Of a stretch of 64,000 nt of DNA, positions 59,975-64,000 are shown piece by piece. Location of the stretch: NCBI RefSeq assembly GCF_026210795.1, contig NC_089459.1, forward strand, positions 1,674,001-1,738,000, in the 5' to 3' direction. The position numbers were made by a program, and so were the translations under genes. The DNA is from Rhizophagus irregularis (Eukaryota; Glomeromycota; Glomeromycetes; Glomerales; Glomeraceae). The notes beneath the pieces were generated by a model, which ran no database searches, was not told the origin of the DNA, and saw only the letters and a list, made by a program, of their open reading frames with translations. Each line of letters starts with the position of its first letter. The first letter of the stretch is position 1.

Positions 59975-60250
59975 ATATACCCACCTGCCAAAAGTATCTG
60001 AACACTTCTAAAAAATGACCATTAAATCACATTATTTTAATGACTAGTAATCAGAATTTAACGATTTATGATTTATTGGATTTGTCTAATTGAGACACAT
60101 CTAACCACAGTATTTTAAAGTCTATAAGTTCAATAGATATGTCTAAAAACAGTAAAATGCAAATAACTTTTGATCCATCAATTCTAGAGACATGAAAATA
60201 ATAGATACAATGTATCTTAATAAGATAAATCTAATGAATCATATTTCATC
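59975..60250. mobile_element. Fragment with Tc1/mariner-like end
   Basis: CACCTGCCAAAAGTATCTGA, after a (TA)n run, resembles the ends of fungal and animal Tc1 elements. Downstream lie degenerate copies of the GGATTTGTCTAATTGAGAC and CTAGAGACATGA words also found in the foldback module. No opposite end was identified. Confidence 0.35.
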
Positions 60251-60699
60251 ATTCTAAATTTAATAGAGAAGAAAATGTTGTGAAACTTTACTAAAAATAA
60301 TACTTTTTTTAATATATATTTATAATATTTCTGCAATACTTTGGTAATATTTATGTAATTATAACATTCTTTTGTAATAGTAAATTATAACTGTAATATT
60401 TTTGTAATGTATTTTGAAATAGTTTACAAATAGGTTATAAATAATAACAAAAATATTGCAAAAATAAGCATATTGAAATTAATTTTATATATTGTGCAAT
60501 GCTTAGTGCAGTTATTTAGTTATATATTTTGCAATACTTAATATGAAATATAAATGCAATACTTTAAAAGTATATAATTATAATCATACTTTACAGCTTA
60601 TTTTTAAATTAAGAATCCTTGTATTATGTGATTAAAATTAAATAGCTTGACGTGATGGCTGTGATGCGCAGATTTTATTTTTTAAGTTTTTTTTAACTT

Positions 60700-60866
60700 T
60701 ACTCTTATCATTTCATTTCATCCTTTTCCTTTCTCTTGTTCTTTTTCCCTCCCTTTATTTCATTCTTCTTCAATATTCTTTTCTCCCATACTTCCATTAA
60801 AAATATTTTTTAACGAAACCTTTTTATTTTTTAACTTTCAATTTTTCACGTTCTCTCTGTCTTTCT
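60700..60866 (+). promoter_or_regulatory. Pyrimidine-rich tract ahead of the module array
   Basis: From about 60705 to 60795 the plus strand is almost entirely C and T. It is followed by the first ATG-containing block at 60871. Such tracts are common just upstream of transcription starts in fungi; the function is inferred. Confidence 0.3.
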
Positions 60867-63800
60867 GAATATGACATTTTGGTAAGTTTTCATTTTTTTT
60901 TTCTTTAATTTTATTTTAATTGTTTTTATTTTAATGAATAGTTTCTTATTAATTTTTTTTTTTAGACAACTAGAATTTTGGTCTTTAACTAATTTACAGG
61001 ATTTTGGTAGGAATTTTATTTTCCTTTTTGAATTTTCTTTTAATGAAACGTCTACTAATATTTCAATTTTACTTTTTTAGGCAGATTTTTTTCAGAACTT
61101 GGTATTTTTCTTACAATTTTTTTTTTATTAAAGCTAGATATATTATATATATTTTTGTACAAAATAGATGAATTATTTTTTAAAACGTAATACTAACATT
61201 TTGATTTCCTCTTTTTTTTAGATGACTTAGTTCTTTTTGAACACGTGGGAATTTAGTAGAAAAATGGTTATTTTTTTAATTATTCCTTAATGAAACTTTT
61301 TATTAATATTTTATTTTTCTCTTTTTAGATGGCTTCTTCTTCAGAGTCTTTGGATGGTGTATTTTTTTTTATTTTCTTAAACTTCTTAATTTTAACGAAA
61401 TGTTGAGACTTAGTTTTTTATTTTTTTTAGATACTAGGTCTTCAGTTCTTCAGATATGCGAGTTCAGTAAGATATTTTTTATTTAAATTATTTGCTTTAA
61501 AAAATAATACTAACTTACTTTCTTTTTTTTTAGATGGCTGGCCTTTCGCTCCTTAAATGTCTTTGGATGCCAATTTTGTAAGTTTTTAACTACTTTTCTT
61601 TAATTTTTTCTTCTAACAAATGGTCACTAATATTGGTCTTCTTTCTTTTGTCAGATAGTTGGTTCTTTGACTCTTTGGACACGTAAAAAACTTGGTGGCT
61701 GATTATGTTTTTAATGAAATGTTTTACTAACATTTCAACTTTTTATAAATGGCAAAATCTTAAAATGCGTAAAATTTCGGTAAGGTACTCAAAAACTTTT
61801 TTTGAATTGTTTTTTTAGCGAAACCTTTATTAATGCTTTGATTTGTTTTTTTTTTAGGTGGCCAGATCTTTAGATGTATAGTAAAATTTTGGTAAAGGAA
61901 TCTGAAAATATTTTATTTTTGATAATTTTTTTTTATCAAAACATTTTATTAATATTTCGATTTATTCTTTTTTTTTAGGCAAACAGATTTCCAGATATGT
62001 AAAATTTTGGTAAATTATTCCAAAATATATATTTTTTTTTTCTTAGTTTATTACTTTGACAAAACATCTATTAACAATTTTATTTTTATTCTTTTTAGAC
62101 AGTTCTTTTCCTTTGGGTATTTGGACATGTAGGAAATTCGGCAAGTAAATTTTTAATTTTCTGTAAATAATTTTTTTAAAAAATGTCTAACATTTCTTTT
62201 TTATAGGTGACAAGTTTTTCAGATATTAGGATTAAAGCTCCGAACAGTTCGGGCTAAACCGGGGAACCGATCCGAAACCAGCTCAAAATTCGGTTCGGTT
62301 CGGTTCGGGTATTAGAACCGAAAAACCGGCGGTTCAGTTCGGTTTAATCCGATTTTTTATAAAAATGTGAAAAATCGAATAGCTGGCCATCTAGTGATCG
62401 TACAAAGTCGAGCCATATATCATTGGATTCCTCTCGACGAGACGCGTCGAATGGTGGTAAGATCATGTCTCTAGCATCGATAGATCACACGTCAACCCAC
62501 GCTAAATGATTTATAAATAATTTGAATTAGCAAGATATCTATCGGTGCTAGAGACATGATCTTAGCACCATTCGACGCGTCTCAGTGAGACGAATCCAAT
62601 TAATATAAATTCGTTCGTGTACGACCACTGGATGGCGAATAATATCAAGTTTCGCATTTTTTTAAAATTTTCGAGCGTTAAAAATTAAAAATTCCGATAC
62701 ATGAATTTATTCGTCGTCCAATGGTCATACAAATATGTATTAGGACTCATTGGATTCGTCTCGATGAGACGAGTCGAATGGTGGTAAGATCACGTCTCTA
62801 GCATCGATAGATAGCATGCTAATGCCATTTTTTTATAAATTATTTAGCGTGAATTAACTTACGATCTATTAATGCTAGAGACATGATCTCACCACCATTC
62901 GACTCGTCTCATCGAGACGAATCCAATGAGTCCTAATACATATTTGTACGACCATTGGACGACGAATAAATTCATGTATCGGAATTTTTAATTTTTAACG
63001 CTCGAAAATTTTAAAAAAATGCGAAACTTGATATTATTCGCCATCTAGTAGTCGTACACAAACGAATTTATATTCATTGGATTCGTCTCACTGAGACGCG
63101 TCGAATGACGCTAAGATCATATCTCTAGCACCGATAGATATCTTGCTAATTCAAATTATTTATAAATCATTTAGCGTGGGTTGACGTGTGATCTATCGAT
63201 GCTAGAGACATGATCTTACCACCATTCGACGCGTCTCGTCGAGACGAATCCAATGATATATGGCTCGACTTTATATGACCACTAGATGGCCGGCTATTCG
63301 ATTTTTCGCATTTTTATAAAAATCGGATTAAACCGAACCGAACCACCAGTTTTTCAGTTCGGTTCTTACGGATTTCGGCTCTAATCCGAACCGTCTATAA
63401 TCCGGACCAAACCGACCCGTTCGGAGCTTTAATTAGAATGCATAGAATCATGGAATTTTAGTAGGTATCTCAACAAGCTTTCTTGAATTTTAATTTTAAT
63501 GAAACTTAACTACCGTTTCATTTTTTATTCTTTTTTTAGACAGCCAATTTTTTAAATCTTTGGATGTGTGGATTTTAGTAGGAAGAGCTAGAGAAGAATT
63601 TTAATCTATTTTAGCAAAATGTTTACTAGCGTTTTGTTTTGTTTTCTTTTTTAAAGCTAAAAACAAATTTTAGATAGGTTTTTAGAATCATTTCGAAAAT
63701 TTCTTAAAAAAACTTTTTTAATTTATTTTAATTTTTTTGTAGAAATCTAATCCCAAAATAGATACTAAAATCTAGGTGAGCTTTTGAATTACCTTTGAAA

Positions 63801-64000
63801 ACTATTAAAAAAAGTTTTTTAAATATATTAATATTAACTGGATTTTTTTTCTTTTTATAGATATCTGACTTCAAGAATTTAAGTAAGTTTTCATTCAAAA
63901 ATTTTCTTTTGAAAAGATGAAACGTTATTGATATTTCTCCTTTTTCTTTTTTGTAGAACCTTAACCAGCTTTTTGAATAAATTTTGAAGGAATATAAACT
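60866..64000 (+). repeat. Array of ~18 exon-like modules with period ~110 bp
   Basis: Each module has a T-rich tract ending in AG, a 22-44-bp block, then GT, and an AT-rich spacer that often holds AATGAAAC and TATTAATATTT. Blocks (acceptor-side start to donor-side end): 60871-60881 (no acceptor, begins ATG), 60966-61006, about 61082-61104, 61222-61255, 61329-61356, 61431-61466, 61534-61577, 61655-61694, about 61750-61781 (acceptor lost), 61858-61891, 61979-62009, 62099-62140 (donor GC), 62207-63460 (split by the foldback copy), 63540-63577, about 63656 onward, 63743-63775, 63861-63882, and 63957 to beyond the window. Many blocks share ATGGCTGG, TCTTTGGATG/CATGT and AAATTTTG|GTAAG. Joining the first two blocks makes a TGA, so as read it is not an intact coding gene. 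Confidence 0.75.
62233..63431. mobile_element. 1.2-kb hierarchical palindrome (foldback element), copy 2
   Basis: This 1,199-bp element is inverted relative to copy 1 at 264-1470. It has the same ends (TAAAGCTCCGAACAGTTCGG and complement) and the same three inner palindromes. The flanks ATTAGGAT (62225-62232) and ATTAGAAT (63432-63439) agree at 7 of 8 positions. It interrupts one exon-like module of the array. Sequence differences from copy 1 are few by eye, suggesting recent spread. Confidence 0.85.

Noticed and set aside
1-64000. tRNA or rRNA genes
   Set aside because: I looked for GGTTCGAATCC-like T-arms with partner stems and for rRNA cores and found none; a tRNAscan run would be decisive.

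Overview
The window is nuclear DNA of a very AT-rich eukaryote. Genes are sparse and cut by short GT-AG introns with poly-pyrimidine/AG acceptors, A/T homopolymers are everywhere, and transposable elements are dense. MATA-type HMG-box genes, a tandem family of small F-box proteins, a FAR1/SWIM-type MULE transposase relic and many hAT-type miniature elements together suggest an arbuscular mycorrhizal fungus close to Rhizophagus irregularis. That assignment is inference from gene content and composition; no database search was run. I saw no tRNA, rRNA or CRISPR array.

Layout. 1-2.9 kb: a GC-richer array of diverged ~0.37-kb repeats, interrupted by a 1.2-kb hierarchical palindrome (foldback element). 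3-20 kb: the gene-bearing part. Four intact four-exon F-box paralogues (one at 4.8-5.7 kb, three at 12.1-17.0 kb) and two decayed ones lie on the minus strand, followed by a longer F-box/zinc-ribbon gene (18.5-19.8 kb). A MATA_HMG-type gene sits among them on the plus strand (10.7-11.4 kb). 20-36 kb: a transposon graveyard with many 170-420-bp elements, most with an exact or near-exact target-site duplication, a decayed MULE (29.3-33.4 kb) containing nested insertions, an unrecognised gene split by a miniature element (25.2-27.0 kb), and a possible small secreted-protein gene (24.2 kb). 36-57 kb: a long stretch almost free of recognisable transposons, holding one gene, a second HMG-box gene at 43.6 kb with a good TATA box, plus minisatellites and nine copies of the rare word ACGCGT. 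57-64 kb: repeats, a 350-bp hairpin, and from 60.9 kb to the window end an array of about 18 regularly spaced exon-like blocks of 22-44 bp, each between a polypyrimidine-AG and a GT. A second copy of the 1.2-kb foldback element has jumped into one block.

Functional reading. The host genes are of two kinds: transcription factors (two HMG-box proteins of the type used in fungal mating and sexual development) and probable substrate receptors of SCF ubiquitin ligases (F-box proteins, expanding by tandem duplication and decay). The mobile elements are mostly non-autonomous with 8-bp target duplications, so they depend on a hAT transposase encoded elsewhere. Exon joins below were made by hand. They preserve reading frame through all exons, which is the main support for them.
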